From Arthrobacter sp. Leaf137 (GTDB lineage Bacteria > Actinomycetota > Actinomycetes > Actinomycetales > Micrococcaceae), in contig NZ_LMOI01000018.1 of NCBI RefSeq assembly GCF_001423525.1, forward strand, positions 383,435 to 447,434: a stretch of 64,000 bases of DNA, given 5' to 3'. Shown in pieces: positions 54,553-63,680 of the stretch (position 1 is the first letter of the stretch; each line of letters begins with the position of its first letter). A model generated the notes under the pieces. It did no database searches, was not told where the DNA came from, and saw only the letters and a list, made by a program, of their open reading frames with translations. The position numbers and the translations under genes are program-made.

Positions 54553-54931
54553 CGAAACATTCCTGTCCGGGTTGGTGTTAGCTACTAGTAAACCTTGTTG
54601 CACCAGGGTATCCAAAGGCACGTTTCATGCGTCGGGCCGGGAGGTTAACTCGATGTTTCTCCGCACGCACAGCCCCGTCCGGCAAGCCGCTCCCGGGCTT
54701 GACGGCAGAACCTCCGGAGACAGCAAAGCGGCGGCCACCTGATGGGTGGCCGCCGCTGGGCGGTGATGCGGAAGGCGATGCAGCCAAGGGTTCGCGCTAC
54801 CCCAGTTCAAAACTGAGCGGCTTCTGCGCCATGTCGAGTCCAGTTTGCACCCCTCGGCAGGTCTCGGGGTGGGAAACGCTCGCTTTATGGCATCTGGGCT
54901 CTAAAAGCCAGTGCGGGGAGGCCGCCCTCCC
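54553..54931. other. 379-bp intergenic region upstream of glnT
   Basis: Holds the hairpin at 54727-54757 and otherwise no gene with good codon use. It should carry the promoter of the glnT-mgsABC operon. No obvious operator palindrome was found. Confidence 0.5.
54727..54757. terminator. Hairpin terminator after the GH3 gene
   Basis: A perfect 13-bp stem (GCGGCGGCCACC against GGTGGCCGCCGC plus one A-T) with a five-base loop, followed on the minus strand by TTT. It separates the sugar island from glnT. Confidence 0.7.
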
Positions 54932-57115
54932 TCACGGGACGCGGAGCTCCACAACCTGTGTGTGGTCCAGGCCGCCACCCACGTGGATTTCAAAGGTACC
55001 GGCCTCTACGGCATAGCGATCATGGTTGTCCCAGAAACCGAGGTCCCTCCAGCCCAGCTCGAAAGTCACTGTTGTGGACTGGCCCGGTTCCAAGGTTGAC
55101 CGGGCGAAAGAGCGCAGCCGGCGGACAGGCTGGGCCAGCGAGGCCACCAGGTCCCGAATGAACACCATGGCGACTTCGTCCCCTTCCACCGCGCCGGTGT
55201 TCGTGATGGAAACCGACACCTCAACTGATCCCCCGGCGCGGAGCTCATCCAGGGAGATACTGGCCGGGGTCACGCTGAGCCCGCCGTACTGGAAGGTGGT
55301 GTAGCTGAGTCCGTGCCCAAACGGAAACTGCGGCCCCAGTTCAAGGTCCCTGTACTTGGACGTGTAATGGTCATCCGTGTTCCCGGGACCCATCAAGCCA
55401 ACATCGTGGGCGCCGCCGTCGATCGTTCCGGAGATGGTGGCCGGGCGCCCCGTGTTTTCGTGGTCATAGTAGATGGGCACCTGGCTGGAAGACCTGGGGA
55501 ACGTCATGGGCAACCGCCCACCCGGGTTCACTGCGCCACTCAAGGTACGGGCCACGGCATGCGGGCCCTCCAGCCCAGAGTGCCACGCCTCCAACAGCGC
55601 CGGCACAGCATCAATCCAGGCGGCGGTCACCAGAGGACGCCCGTTGAACATGACAACGGCCGACGGCGTGCCGGTGGCAGCCACAGCAAGAATCAACTCT
55701 TCCTGGGAGCCGGGAAGCCGGAGGTCGCTGCGGGAGTTTGCCTCACCTGACAGCGCCGAAGGCTCCCCCACAGCAACCAAGATCGCATCGAAATCAGCGG
55801 CATCAGCCACGGCCTGGGCTATCGATCCGGGTTCACCACCGAAAAAGCCCGTGGCGTCCCGCACTGTCAGTTGCCATTCCGGGCATTCTTGCCGGATTGC
55901 GTCAGCCAATGAACCGGCAGGTTCGGCAAAGGACTGGACCCACGCACCGAGGTGATCAGTGCTGTTGGCGTAAGGCCCCACAAGGAGTACCCGCTGGGGA
56001 ACCAGGCCGAGTGGCAGGACGGACTGGTTCTTGAGCAGAACCAGCCCCTTCTCCGCAGTGGCCAGAGCAGCCAACCGGCTGTCGGGAGACGGTACGGTCA
56101 CCTCCTGTTCGGGTGCCACGTAAGGATCGTCGAACAAGCCCAACGCAAGTTTCAGGCGGAGAATCCGCCGGACGGCATCGTCCACGCGCGCCACCGGGAC
56201 ATCGTCCGGCCCAAGGCGGGCGCCGCCGTCGGCCGTTGTGACGTTGCCGCCCATTTCAACGTCCAGGCCGGCCAAAAACGACTGCCTCAACGCATCGTCC
56301 AGGTCCTCGGCAATGCCATGGTCCAGCAGATTAACCACGCCGTCGGCGTCACCCACCACAACACCCTCGAATCCGAACTCCTCTTTCAGGACGGAGGTCA
56401 GCAGGTGGTGGTTGGCGTGTGCCGGCCGGCCGGAAACCGTGTTGAATGCCGCCATGACCGTGGCTACGCCGGCGTCGACAGCAGCCCTGAACGGTTCCAG
56501 ATAGACGTTCCGGAGCCGCTGGCCGGAAACATCAACGGTGTTGTAGTCCCGTCCACCCTCCGCCTGGCCGTAGGCCACAAAGTGCTTGGCACACGCCAAC
56601 AGGGAGCCCGGATCAGCCAGCGATTCCCCTTGGTAGCCGCGCACCTTCGCCGCCCCGAACACACTGTTGACGTAGGTGTCCTCTCCGAAGCCCTCAACAA
56701 CACGGCCCCAGCGGGGGTCCCGGGATACATCAATCATGGGCGAGAACGTCCAGTTGACTCCGCCGGAGGCCGCCTCCTGCGCTGTGATGCGGGCATCCAC
56801 CCCGGCGGTCGCCGGATCAAAGCTGGCCGCCTGGGCGATGGGAACCGGAAAAGTCGTCCGCTGGCCGTGGATCACATCCAACCCCACCAGGAGCGGGATG
56901 CCGTGAGGCGTTTCCTCGCGGGCAATCCGTTGCAGCTCGTTGGTGGCAGCGGCACTGCGCGGCCAGAAGATGGCTCCGATCCCGCTGCGGACCAGCTCTG
57001 CAGCATCCTCCAGCCGCGGACGGAAAGCTATTTGGAGTTGGGCGAGCTTCTGCTCCCACGTCATGGATTCCAGAAGGTTTTCCACGATCCCGTGGTGTGC
57101 CGGCGCGAGTGTCAC
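54932..57115 (-). CDS. GH3 beta-glucosidase/beta-glycosidase
   Basis: A 727-residue cytosolic GH3 enzyme without signal peptide. Domain 1 (1-330) has KHFVAYG, and the nucleophile Asp256 in FEGVVVGDADGV (usual SDW is changed to GDA). Domain 2 follows to about 570, then a fibronectin-like domain (about 630-710). It hydrolyses beta-linked sugars, possibly from the glycosides processed by the neighbouring deglycosidase. GTG start at 57115, last gene of the divergent operon. Confidence 0.92.
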   Translation of the reverse strand: MTLAPAHHGIVENLLESMTWEQKLAQLQIAFRPRLEDAAELVRSGIGAIFWPRSAAATNELQRIAREETPHGIPLLVGLDVIHGQRTTFPVPIAQAASFDPATAGVDARITAQEAASGGVNWTFSPMIDVSRDPRWGRVVEGFGEDTYVNSVFGAAKVRGYQGESLADPGSLLACAKHFVAYGQAEGGRDYNTVDVSGQRLRNVYLEPFRAAVDAGVATVMAAFNTVSGRPAHANHHLLTSVLKEEFGFEGVVVGDADGVVNLLDHGIAEDLDDALRQSFLAGLDVEMGGNVTTADGGARLGPDDVPVARVDDAVRRILRLKLALGLFDDPYVAPEQEVTVPSPDSRLAALATAEKGLVLLKNQSVLPLGLVPQRVLLVGPYANSTDHLGAWVQSFAEPAGSLADAIRQECPEWQLTVRDATGFFGGEPGSIAQAVADAADFDAILVAVGEPSALSGEANSRSDLRLPGSQEELILAVAATGTPSAVVMFNGRPLVTAAWIDAVPALLEAWHSGLEGPHAVARTLSGAVNPGGRLPMTFPRSSSQVPIYYDHENTGRPATISGTIDGGAHDVGLMGPGNTDDHYTSKYRDLELGPQFPFGHGLSYTTFQYGGLSVTPASISLDELRAGGSVEVSVSITNTGAVEGDEVAMVFIRDLVASLAQPVRRLRSFARSTLEPGQSTTVTFELGWRDLGFWDNHDRYAVEAGTFEIHVGGGLDHTQVVELRVP

Positions 57116-57160
57116 CGTTGGTCCTTTCGTTCGTGGTGGACATTGCGCCGGCTTCGGCGG

Positions 57161-57553
57161 TCAGTCCCGGAGTGTCAGTACCTTTTGATCGGCGCCGCCG
57201 CCCGGAACGGGCATGTAGGAGATCCTCAACCGTTCACGGACCGCCACGGAGTGCTCACCCCGGCCCAGCCCGCCTGGCCTGTCCACGGCAACTGTTGCGA
57301 TCTCCCCCATTTCCCAGCGGTCATCAAAGACTTCGGGCAGGTCAGCCAGTTTGTAGGTATTTCCGTGGACGGTGAGGGATACGGCGGAGGCCGGGGCTGT
57401 CTGGCCGTCGACAGTGACCTGCACGTCCTCCACCATGGAAAGCCCCAAACCGCGGTAATACGGAAGCCGTACGCCAAGCTGGAAGCCTGTGACGTCGTCG
57501 CCCGTCACCACATTGCGGAGGGTGTCCTCAACGATCATGTACTTATCGAACAC
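57161..57553 (-). CDS. C-glycoside deglycosidase beta subunit (DUF6379)
   Basis: A 130-residue beta-sandwich protein. VFDKYMIVEDTLRNV at the start and GFQLGVRLPYYRGLGLSMVEDVQVTVDG are the DUF6379 hallmarks; this protein pairs with a TIM-barrel alpha subunit in known C-glycoside deglycosidases (CarC/DgpC type). GTG start with GGGAGG upstream, overlapping the alpha-subunit stop by 11 bases. Confidence 0.82.
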   Translation of the reverse strand: MFDKYMIVEDTLRNVVTGDDVTGFQLGVRLPYYRGLGLSMVEDVQVTVDGQTAPASAVSLTVHGNTYKLADLPEVFDDRWEMGEIATVAVDRPGGLGRGEHSVAVRERLRISYMPVPGGGADQKVLTLRD

Positions 57554-58583
57554 TGTGACCTCCCTGGGCAGGGGCGCCCGCGGCGGCCCCCGCATCTTCA
57601 CCGAGCAGACGCTCGAACATCCGGTGCTGCCGGCGGACCTGGTCTATGCTGTCCACCTCAAAAATGTCCTGGATATGCCTGTTTCCCTCGTACTCGCTGG
57701 AGAGATAGCCGTTGTATCCGCCCTCAATCAGCACCGGGATGATCTTGTTGTAGGGAATGCTGTACTCCACGCCCTCATCCGTCATCTCGTAGAACTTGGC
57801 CTGGATGTGGTGGATCAACGGCATGTGCTCCAACATCCCCCGCGGATCATTCCAGGTGAGGAAGGTGGATAGACGGGCAATGCCCTGCTCCACCGGGTTG
57901 GCGCCCATGTAGTTGAAGGTGTCCATGAGTCCGTGCACGTCCCCATGGTTGTTGTAGGTTTCCACCGCAAGCTCCACAAAGTGGGGCCGGGCGCCGTCGC
58001 GCAACGCCCGGTCTGACATCACCCGGGGAAAACGTTCAACGAACGTACCCATGTCCGGCATGAAGCCCAAAGCCGGAGACTGCAACCGGTGCATGACCTC
58101 CAGGTGCCGGATCACCCAGGGGTGTTCGTAGTGGAAGGGCGCATGCACTTCCAGAAGCAACTTCAGGCCCAGCTTTTCAGCGTAGGAGGCACAGGCCTCC
58201 ATAACCTCCGGCGGCGTATTGATGATGGCACGGACATTGCCGGCGCCCATCCTCTTGGCGATGTCCAGGTCCTTGCGGACAGACTCGGTCATCTCGTCCA
58301 AAGTCATGACACGGCCGGGGTACCGCTTGGTATCCAGGAAAAGGTCCGTAGCCACCGTGGTGGTGCCGTACTTTTGCATCCAGCCGTCCCACGTGCGGTA
58401 AAAGCCTTCGCCGGGATCCGGATATCCGCTGATGGACTGCTCGGGGATGACCTCGATCCCCGATGCCCCTATGGACGCGGCCTCGCTGACACAGTCCTCC
58501 AAGGACATCTTCTTCAGGAAGCACTCTTCTTGGTAACTGTAGAAACTGACTCCACGCTTGATCTGATGGGCGGTACTCAACAC
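57543..58583 (-). CDS. C-glycoside deglycosidase alpha subunit (sugar phosphate isomerase/epimerase-like)
   Basis: A 346-residue TIM-barrel protein. Metal ligands are likely Glu in LLLEVHAPFHY, Asp in LGFMPDMGTF, His in HHIQAKFYEM and Glu in YLSSEYEGNRH. In the CarB/DgpB type it takes the 3-keto form of a C-glycoside and breaks the sugar-aglycone C-C bond by elimination. Plain sugar isomerase is an alternative, but the DUF6379 partner makes CGD more likely. Confidence 0.82.
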   Translation of the reverse strand: MLSTAHQIKRGVSFYSYQEECFLKKMSLEDCVSEAASIGASGIEVIPEQSISGYPDPGEGFYRTWDGWMQKYGTTTVATDLFLDTKRYPGRVMTLDEMTESVRKDLDIAKRMGAGNVRAIINTPPEVMEACASYAEKLGLKLLLEVHAPFHYEHPWVIRHLEVMHRLQSPALGFMPDMGTFVERFPRVMSDRALRDGARPHFVELAVETYNNHGDVHGLMDTFNYMGANPVEQGIARLSTFLTWNDPRGMLEHMPLIHHIQAKFYEMTDEGVEYSIPYNKIIPVLIEGGYNGYLSSEYEGNRHIQDIFEVDSIDQVRRQHRMFERLLGEDAGAAAGAPAQGGHSVR

Positions 58584-58738
58584 CCAGCTCCTCGTGTTTG
58601 GCGCGCACGGAGCGCGACATTTCGCACCGACCTACGACGGGCGTAGTCCAACGCTACTGGCGGCTTGCGGCAATTGGCAGTGAGAGCCGGATCACGACCA
58701 CCAATGCCGTTCATCCACAGTTCGAATGACACACGGGG

Positions 58739-58823
58739 TGCTCCCGGGCATGTCCACCGGCTAGCGTTTCTACCAGGTGCTTGCATCGACAACGCACGCA
58801 ACGTGCGCTGATGCTCCCGGGCA
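58739..58823. promoter_or_regulatory. Repeated operator-like sites in the divergent promoter region
   Basis: TGCTCCCGGGCA occurs at 58739-58750 and again, exactly, at 58812-58823. Between them CGCACG-CAA-CGTGCG (58793-58807) is a perfect 6-3-6 palindrome. The 291-bp gap (58584-58874) separates the CGD operon from the GMC oxidase, so these are candidate regulator sites. Confidence 0.5.
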
Positions 58824-58874
58824 CCGTGCTGCAGGTTCACACGCCGGGCACTGAGTGATCCGTGAAGGATTCCC

Positions 58875-60377
58875 GTGAAAACCCCAACCCATGAGTACGA
58901 CGCCGTCATTGTCGGCAGTGGACCCACTGGCGCCGCCTATGCCCGAATACTCCATGAGGAGGCTCCGCAGCTGCGGGTCCTCATGGTCGAAGCCGGCCCG
59001 TCGTTGTCCGAACAGCCGGGCCGGCATGTCAAGAACCTGCCGGATCCGCAGGCAAGGGCTGCCGCCCAGCTGGCATCACAAGGACCGGTCACTTCCCTCA
59101 GCCCGGAGTCCCCGGTCCCAGGCCCGGGGCGGCCGGGGACTTTCCTGTTGCGCCCGGACGACCTCGCTCCCCTCGCCGGGATGCCGGCCGCTGCCATGTC
59201 CAGCAACGTTGGTGGCATGGGCGCCCACTGGACCTGCGCTTGCCCGCGTCCCGGCGCATCCGAGCGCATCTCCTTCCTGGACGACGGCACTCTGGATGCA
59301 GCACTCACGGTGGCCGAACGGCTCCTGTCGGTGACCTCCGGGGCATTCGCTGACGCACCCTTCTCCGGCGAGGTCCGGCGGCTGCTCGAGCATGCTTTTG
59401 ACCGCACCGGCGCGGCCGCCATCCAGCCCATGCCCCTTGCCGTGCAAAAGCATCCGGATGGCACCATCACGTGGTCCGGGACCGGCGTCGTTCTTGGTCC
59501 GCTGGCTGAACCCGCCACGCGCGGCCACTCGTTTGAACTCCGTGACCAGACACTGTGTCAACGCGTGGTTCTCGACGGCGGACGGGTCACCGGAGTGGAA
59601 CTGAGGGACCTCACCACCGGGGCAGTCACCTTGGTTCACGCAGCCGCCGTGGTGGTGGCGGCCGATGCCCTCCGCACACCGCAGCTTCTGTTCGCCTCTG
59701 GTGTACGGCCGCGGGCACTGGGCCGGTACTTAAACGACCAACCGCAGGTCATCAGCGCTGTCCGTTTGCCGGCCGATGTTGTGGCCGAAGGGGTCCACGA
59801 CGCCGCAGCAGGAGCCGCGTTGCACAGTGGCGTGTCCTGGGTTCCGTACACGGATGATGAGCCTTTCCACGGCCAGGTGATGCAGCTTGACGCGTCGCCC
59901 GTACCACTGGCTGAAGACGATCCCATGGTGCCCGGATCTGTGATTGGCCTCGGCTGGTTCTGCGCCACGGAAACCGTGGAAGAGAACAGGGTGGAATTCG
60001 ACGATTCCAGCCTGGACCACTATGGAATGCCCCGCATGACCATCAACTACAACCTCACCTGGACGGACCTGAGGGTCATTGATGAAGCCAAGGACGCAAT
60101 GACCCGCGCCGGCAAAGCACTGGGAACCTTCCTGGACGACAGGCCGCCGTTCCTCCTCCCCGCCGGCTCGTCGCTCCACTACCAAGGCTCGGTCCGGATG
60201 GGACAGCACGACGACGGCCGCTCCGTCTGCGGTCCGGACAGCCAGGTGTGGGGTACCGAGGGGCTGTATGTGGCCGGCAACGGGGTCATCCCCACGTCCA
60301 CCGCCTGCAACCCCACCCTGACGTCCGTGGCGCTCGCCGTCCTTGGAGCACGGTCGCTGGCCCGGAGTATTCAGTAA
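58875..60377 (+). CDS. GMC/pyranose-oxidase-like FAD oxidoreductase (CarA-like C-glycoside 3-oxidase)
   Basis: A 500-residue flavoenzyme. VIVGSGPTGAAYAR binds FAD (about 11-25); His118 in SNVGGMGAHWTCA matches the FAD-linked His of pyranose 2-oxidase; catalytic His435 in SSLHYQGSVRMG and Asn479 in TACNPTLT. In CarA-type enzymes the 3-OH of the sugar in C-glycosides is oxidised to a ketone, the step before CGD cleavage. The GTG start at 58875 has AAGGA upstream. Divergent from the CGD operon. Confidence 0.85.
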   Translation: MKTPTHEYDAVIVGSGPTGAAYARILHEEAPQLRVLMVEAGPSLSEQPGRHVKNLPDPQARAAAQLASQGPVTSLSPESPVPGPGRPGTFLLRPDDLAPLAGMPAAAMSSNVGGMGAHWTCACPRPGASERISFLDDGTLDAALTVAERLLSVTSGAFADAPFSGEVRRLLEHAFDRTGAAAIQPMPLAVQKHPDGTITWSGTGVVLGPLAEPATRGHSFELRDQTLCQRVVLDGGRVTGVELRDLTTGAVTLVHAAAVVVAADALRTPQLLFASGVRPRALGRYLNDQPQVISAVRLPADVVAEGVHDAAAGAALHSGVSWVPYTDDEPFHGQVMQLDASPVPLAEDDPMVPGSVIGLGWFCATETVEENRVEFDDSSLDHYGMPRMTINYNLTWTDLRVIDEAKDAMTRAGKALGTFLDDRPPFLLPAGSSLHYQGSVRMGQHDDGRSVCGPDSQVWGTEGLYVAGNGVIPTSTACNPTLTSVALAVLGARSLARSIQ

Positions 60378-60412
60378 CCGGCAAGTCGCACGGCGCCTAA
60401 AAGCGCGGACCC

Positions 60413-60451
60413 AAAAGGGCTGGTCCACCATGATGATGGACCAGCCCTTTT
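60413..60451. terminator. Bidirectional terminator
   Basis: AAAAGGGCTGGTCCA pairs with TGGACCAGCCCTTTT with a single mismatch near the tip; A and T runs at the ends make it work both ways, between two convergent genes. Confidence 0.85.
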
Positions 60452-60467
60452 GATTCGTGGTGCGGTG

Positions 60468-62102
60468 TCAGTCCTGGCTGATGTCCAGTAACCGGATACG
60501 TGAGGCACTGATCCGGTCTCTTTGCAGAACCTGGAGGCGCTCGTCACCATTCAGGAAGCGTCCCTCTTGCCAGCCATTGGGCGTCAGGCGAAGCTCCCGT
60601 ACAGAGTCCACCTCCAGCGCGGCATCGGCTTGGTGGAAATCGAACAGCGCACCCTGTCCCACCACGAGGAATTCCAGGGGGCTCAGCTGGATCACCAGTC
60701 CGAAGGGACGGTTGTCGCCAGGAGTGTGACCGTGGGCTGGTCCTTCGGTCTCACCCGGCAGTTCCGGAGGCGGCGGAAGGACCACCCCTGCATCAAGGAG
60801 CATCGCCGTATAGAGCTTTGCTGCATTACGGATGCTGACGGTGATGCCGCCAAGACCGGTCTCCACGCCGTCGTCGTCCTGCTCCAAAGCGAAGCCGAAG
60901 ATCCGTCCGTCACGCTGGGCGTCAACGATGTCCCGGGTCAAGGAAACAATCGCACGGCAGGCTTCGCTGTATTGATTGCCCGGACGGGCGTCCTCCAGCC
61001 CGAACACGTGGTACCCGAAGCCGCCGAACCGGCCTGCCGCGAGAAAAGCGTCCCCCGCCCTGAACCGGGCTTCCGGGATGAAGAGCGGATTATCTTGCGA
61101 AGCGTATTGCTCCATGATGTCAGCAGAGTTGAGGACATAGATATCCGGAGCCAGGAAGTCGAGCGACGGGGCAACCGCCTGCCACACCGGCAGCATCCTC
61201 GCCGTGGGACCACCACTGGGATAGTTGCCCGGCAATTCCTGTCCCGGCTGCGGTCCGATCCACGCGTTGGCATAGGCCGGGAGCCCCAGGATCTCCTTGC
61301 CCGCCGCTGCGAGGCCCCCTACATAGCCCGCAAAGGCACACGCCATGAACGCCTCATCGGCTGCGGGATTCCCGTCGCCGAAATGTGCCTCCCAGCTGGC
61401 GTCGGAGGTGATGATGGGCCGGAGAACGTCTACCAACGACGGGTCAAAGGCGTCTTCATCATTGGCCAGGGCTTTCCGGAGTGCTTCCGGTACTGGGGAA
61501 TTCCATGCTGCGAGCGCACGGGCCGATCGGTCCCTCCCCGCGCCAAGCAGTCCCACCTCATTTTCCACTTGGACCATGATCACTGTGTGCTGCGTGTCGA
61601 ACTCGGCAAGGTGGTCCATGAACCGGCAGTACGCGGCCTTGTCGGCCTCGAACAAATCGTTGGAAAACACCGACAAGGTGGGACGCGGCGTCGAACCTTT
61701 ATAGGAGAACGGGGTTTGCATGTGTTCCGCTCCACGATCGGCGCGGGGAAAACGTGCGGTATTGCTTCGGACCCACAACGGCGCGTAGGTGGAGGAAGCG
61801 TTCTTGAAGGCACCGAACCAGATGATCACCAGCCGCAACCCGGCCGATCGGGCGTCTTCCAGCAGCCCGTCCACGATGGAGAAATCAAAGGTGCCTTCGG
61901 CGGGCTCCACCTGGTCCCAGGCCACTGTTGCGATGACGGAGTTGGCGTTGGAGGCCGCGATCTTCTCCCATAGGGGCGCCATGTAGTTCCGATCGGAGGA
62001 GCTGGAGTTGTGCAGCTCTCCACCGATGGAGAGGAAAGGCTCATCGTCGACAATCAGCCGGGTATGCCCTACATGGTGTTCCAGCCTGGGAAGGGTGTTC
62101 AT
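60468..62102 (-). CDS. GH35-like beta-galactosidase family protein
   Basis: A 544-residue GH-A clan enzyme. GGELHNSSSSDRNYM, AWDQVEPAEGTFDFS and VQVENEVG with acid/base Glu182, and nucleophile Glu344 in FIPEARF, as in GH35/DUF5597 proteins. No signal peptide, so it acts on imported oligosaccharides. The bond specificity (galactose or glucose) is not read from sequence. Confidence 0.82.
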   Translation of the reverse strand: MNTLPRLEHHVGHTRLIVDDEPFLSIGGELHNSSSSDRNYMAPLWEKIAASNANSVIATVAWDQVEPAEGTFDFSIVDGLLEDARSAGLRLVIIWFGAFKNASSTYAPLWVRSNTARFPRADRGAEHMQTPFSYKGSTPRPTLSVFSNDLFEADKAAYCRFMDHLAEFDTQHTVIMVQVENEVGLLGAGRDRSARALAAWNSPVPEALRKALANDEDAFDPSLVDVLRPIITSDASWEAHFGDGNPAADEAFMACAFAGYVGGLAAAGKEILGLPAYANAWIGPQPGQELPGNYPSGGPTARMLPVWQAVAPSLDFLAPDIYVLNSADIMEQYASQDNPLFIPEARFRAGDAFLAAGRFGGFGYHVFGLEDARPGNQYSEACRAIVSLTRDIVDAQRDGRIFGFALEQDDDGVETGLGGITVSIRNAAKLYTAMLLDAGVVLPPPPELPGETEGPAHGHTPGDNRPFGLVIQLSPLEFLVVGQGALFDFHQADAALEVDSVRELRLTPNGWQEGRFLNGDERLQVLQRDRISASRIRLLDISQD

Positions 62103-62144
62103 GTCTGCTTTCGTAGTGAATTGAGTTGGCCGACGGAGGAGGAA

Positions 62145-63680
62145 TCAGCTCTGGAGCGCCGTGTACTGGAAGTTCCTGAACCGCACTTGGCCGGAACCTG
62201 TGGCAAACAGGGCGGGCCGCAGGCTCAGAAGCTCTCCCGCCGTGTTGGTGTTGTAGCCGGACATCTCGTACCGCAGCCCGTGGCGGGTCCAGTTGACCCC
62301 ATCGGTGCTGTAGTACTGCGTGACGATGTGGGCGTCATTGACAATGCGGAAGTGGATGGTTGATGCGGCCGGCGCCTGCTCGCGCCAGTAAGGAATGTTC
62401 CTTCCAGCGTGGTAGCTCCGGAGCCGTTCCCCGTTGTGGCCCATCCCGCAGAAAAGCCTGTCACTGTAATAGAGCAGCAGCCCGCCTTCGGCGCCACCGG
62501 AAAATTCCGCTTCCACCGTGACCTCGTAGCGTCTGTCCCCCACAATGCATGTCAGAGGCGAACTGTTGGAAGGGTCACTGCCGCTGGCTGAGAGAACCAG
62601 CCCGTCGTCCAATGAAACGCGTGAGTACTCTTCGTTGCCAGGAGCGTGGAACGACCACTGGATGCCGAAGCGGTCCTCTGCGAAATCGTCCGAAAGCTGT
62701 ATCCCATGGCTGGTTCCTCCCGCGGCCGAAACGCCTGGAACAGGTGCCGGCAACGGCTGGGAGAGATCCCCGCCGGCCGCCCGGGGCCACCCGTCGCGGT
62801 CCCATTCGATGGGCTCCACCAGCGTCTGGCGGCCCAGAGTGGTGAAGCCATTTTCATACGCGTGATAGATGCTCCACCAATTGCCGCCCGGGCCCTCAAA
62901 GAGTGTGGCGTGCCCCTTGCTCCACCACGGCTCCGAGGCATCCCAGGTACGGATGATTGGGTTGGCAGGGCAGTCTTCCCACGGTCCGTCAACCGAACGC
63001 GAGCGGGCCACGATGACCATGTGCCCTGTGGGCGGGCCGGAGGTGCCGCCCACCGCCGTCGTCAGGTAAAACCATTCGCCGCGCTTGGTGAGTTTGGGTC
63101 CTTCCAAGGAGTAAGCCTCAGTCACCCAATCATCCGGGTAACGCCAGCCATCGTAGACGTGCTCCAAGGGGCCGTCCGTAGACAAACCGTCTGCACTAAG
63201 ACGCACACGGCTGACACCACTCAGGAACAGGTAGCGGTTACCGTCCTCGCCCACCACGTGTCCGGGATCGATGTGTCCGTTGATTCCCAGATTGACGGGC
63301 TCGCTCCACGGTCCGGCCATGGATTCGGCATGAATGACGTATATCTGGGCTGGAGCACCCGGATCAGGCGACACGGAGGTCGAGATAACGGGAACGTAGA
63401 TGTAGTACCGGCCATCAACCTTGCACATGTCAGCTGCAAAGACGTTGCCAATGGGGGTGGGCAACGCGGGACCCAGGGGCCGCCAATTAAGGAGATCTGT
63501 GGAGTGCCAGATGATCAGTCCGGGGGTGGATTCGAAGGATGAGAAAGTGACGTAGTAATCGTCGCCGTCCCGAAGAATGGCCGGGTCCGGGTGGTCACCG
63601 GAGAAAACCGGATTCATATACGTTCCGTCGCCCAGATCGGCGCGACGCTGGCCCTCTGTGGAAACTTCAAGCGAGCTCAA
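62145..63680 (-). CDS. GH43 beta-xylosidase/alpha-arabinofuranosidase-like enzyme
   Basis: A 511-residue enzyme with a GH43 propeller (20-320) and a C-terminal beta-sandwich (about 335-510). Catalytic residues: base Asp32 in HPDPAIL, modulator Asp138 in NGHIDPGHV and acid Glu193 in SLEGPKL. Probably acts on xylo- or arabino-oligosaccharides. It starts with TTG at 63680 that overlaps the permease stop (TTGA), with GGGGGG upstream. Confidence 0.88.
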   Translation of the reverse strand: MSSLEVSTEGQRRADLGDGTYMNPVFSGDHPDPAILRDGDDYYVTFSSFESTPGLIIWHSTDLLNWRPLGPALPTPIGNVFAADMCKVDGRYYIYVPVISTSVSPDPGAPAQIYVIHAESMAGPWSEPVNLGINGHIDPGHVVGEDGNRYLFLSGVSRVRLSADGLSTDGPLEHVYDGWRYPDDWVTEAYSLEGPKLTKRGEWFYLTTAVGGTSGPPTGHMVIVARSRSVDGPWEDCPANPIIRTWDASEPWWSKGHATLFEGPGGNWWSIYHAYENGFTTLGRQTLVEPIEWDRDGWPRAAGGDLSQPLPAPVPGVSAAGGTSHGIQLSDDFAEDRFGIQWSFHAPGNEEYSRVSLDDGLVLSASGSDPSNSSPLTCIVGDRRYEVTVEAEFSGGAEGGLLLYYSDRLFCGMGHNGERLRSYHAGRNIPYWREQAPAASTIHFRIVNDAHIVTQYYSTDGVNWTRHGLRYEMSGYNTNTAGELLSLRPALFATGSGQVRFRNFQYTALQS

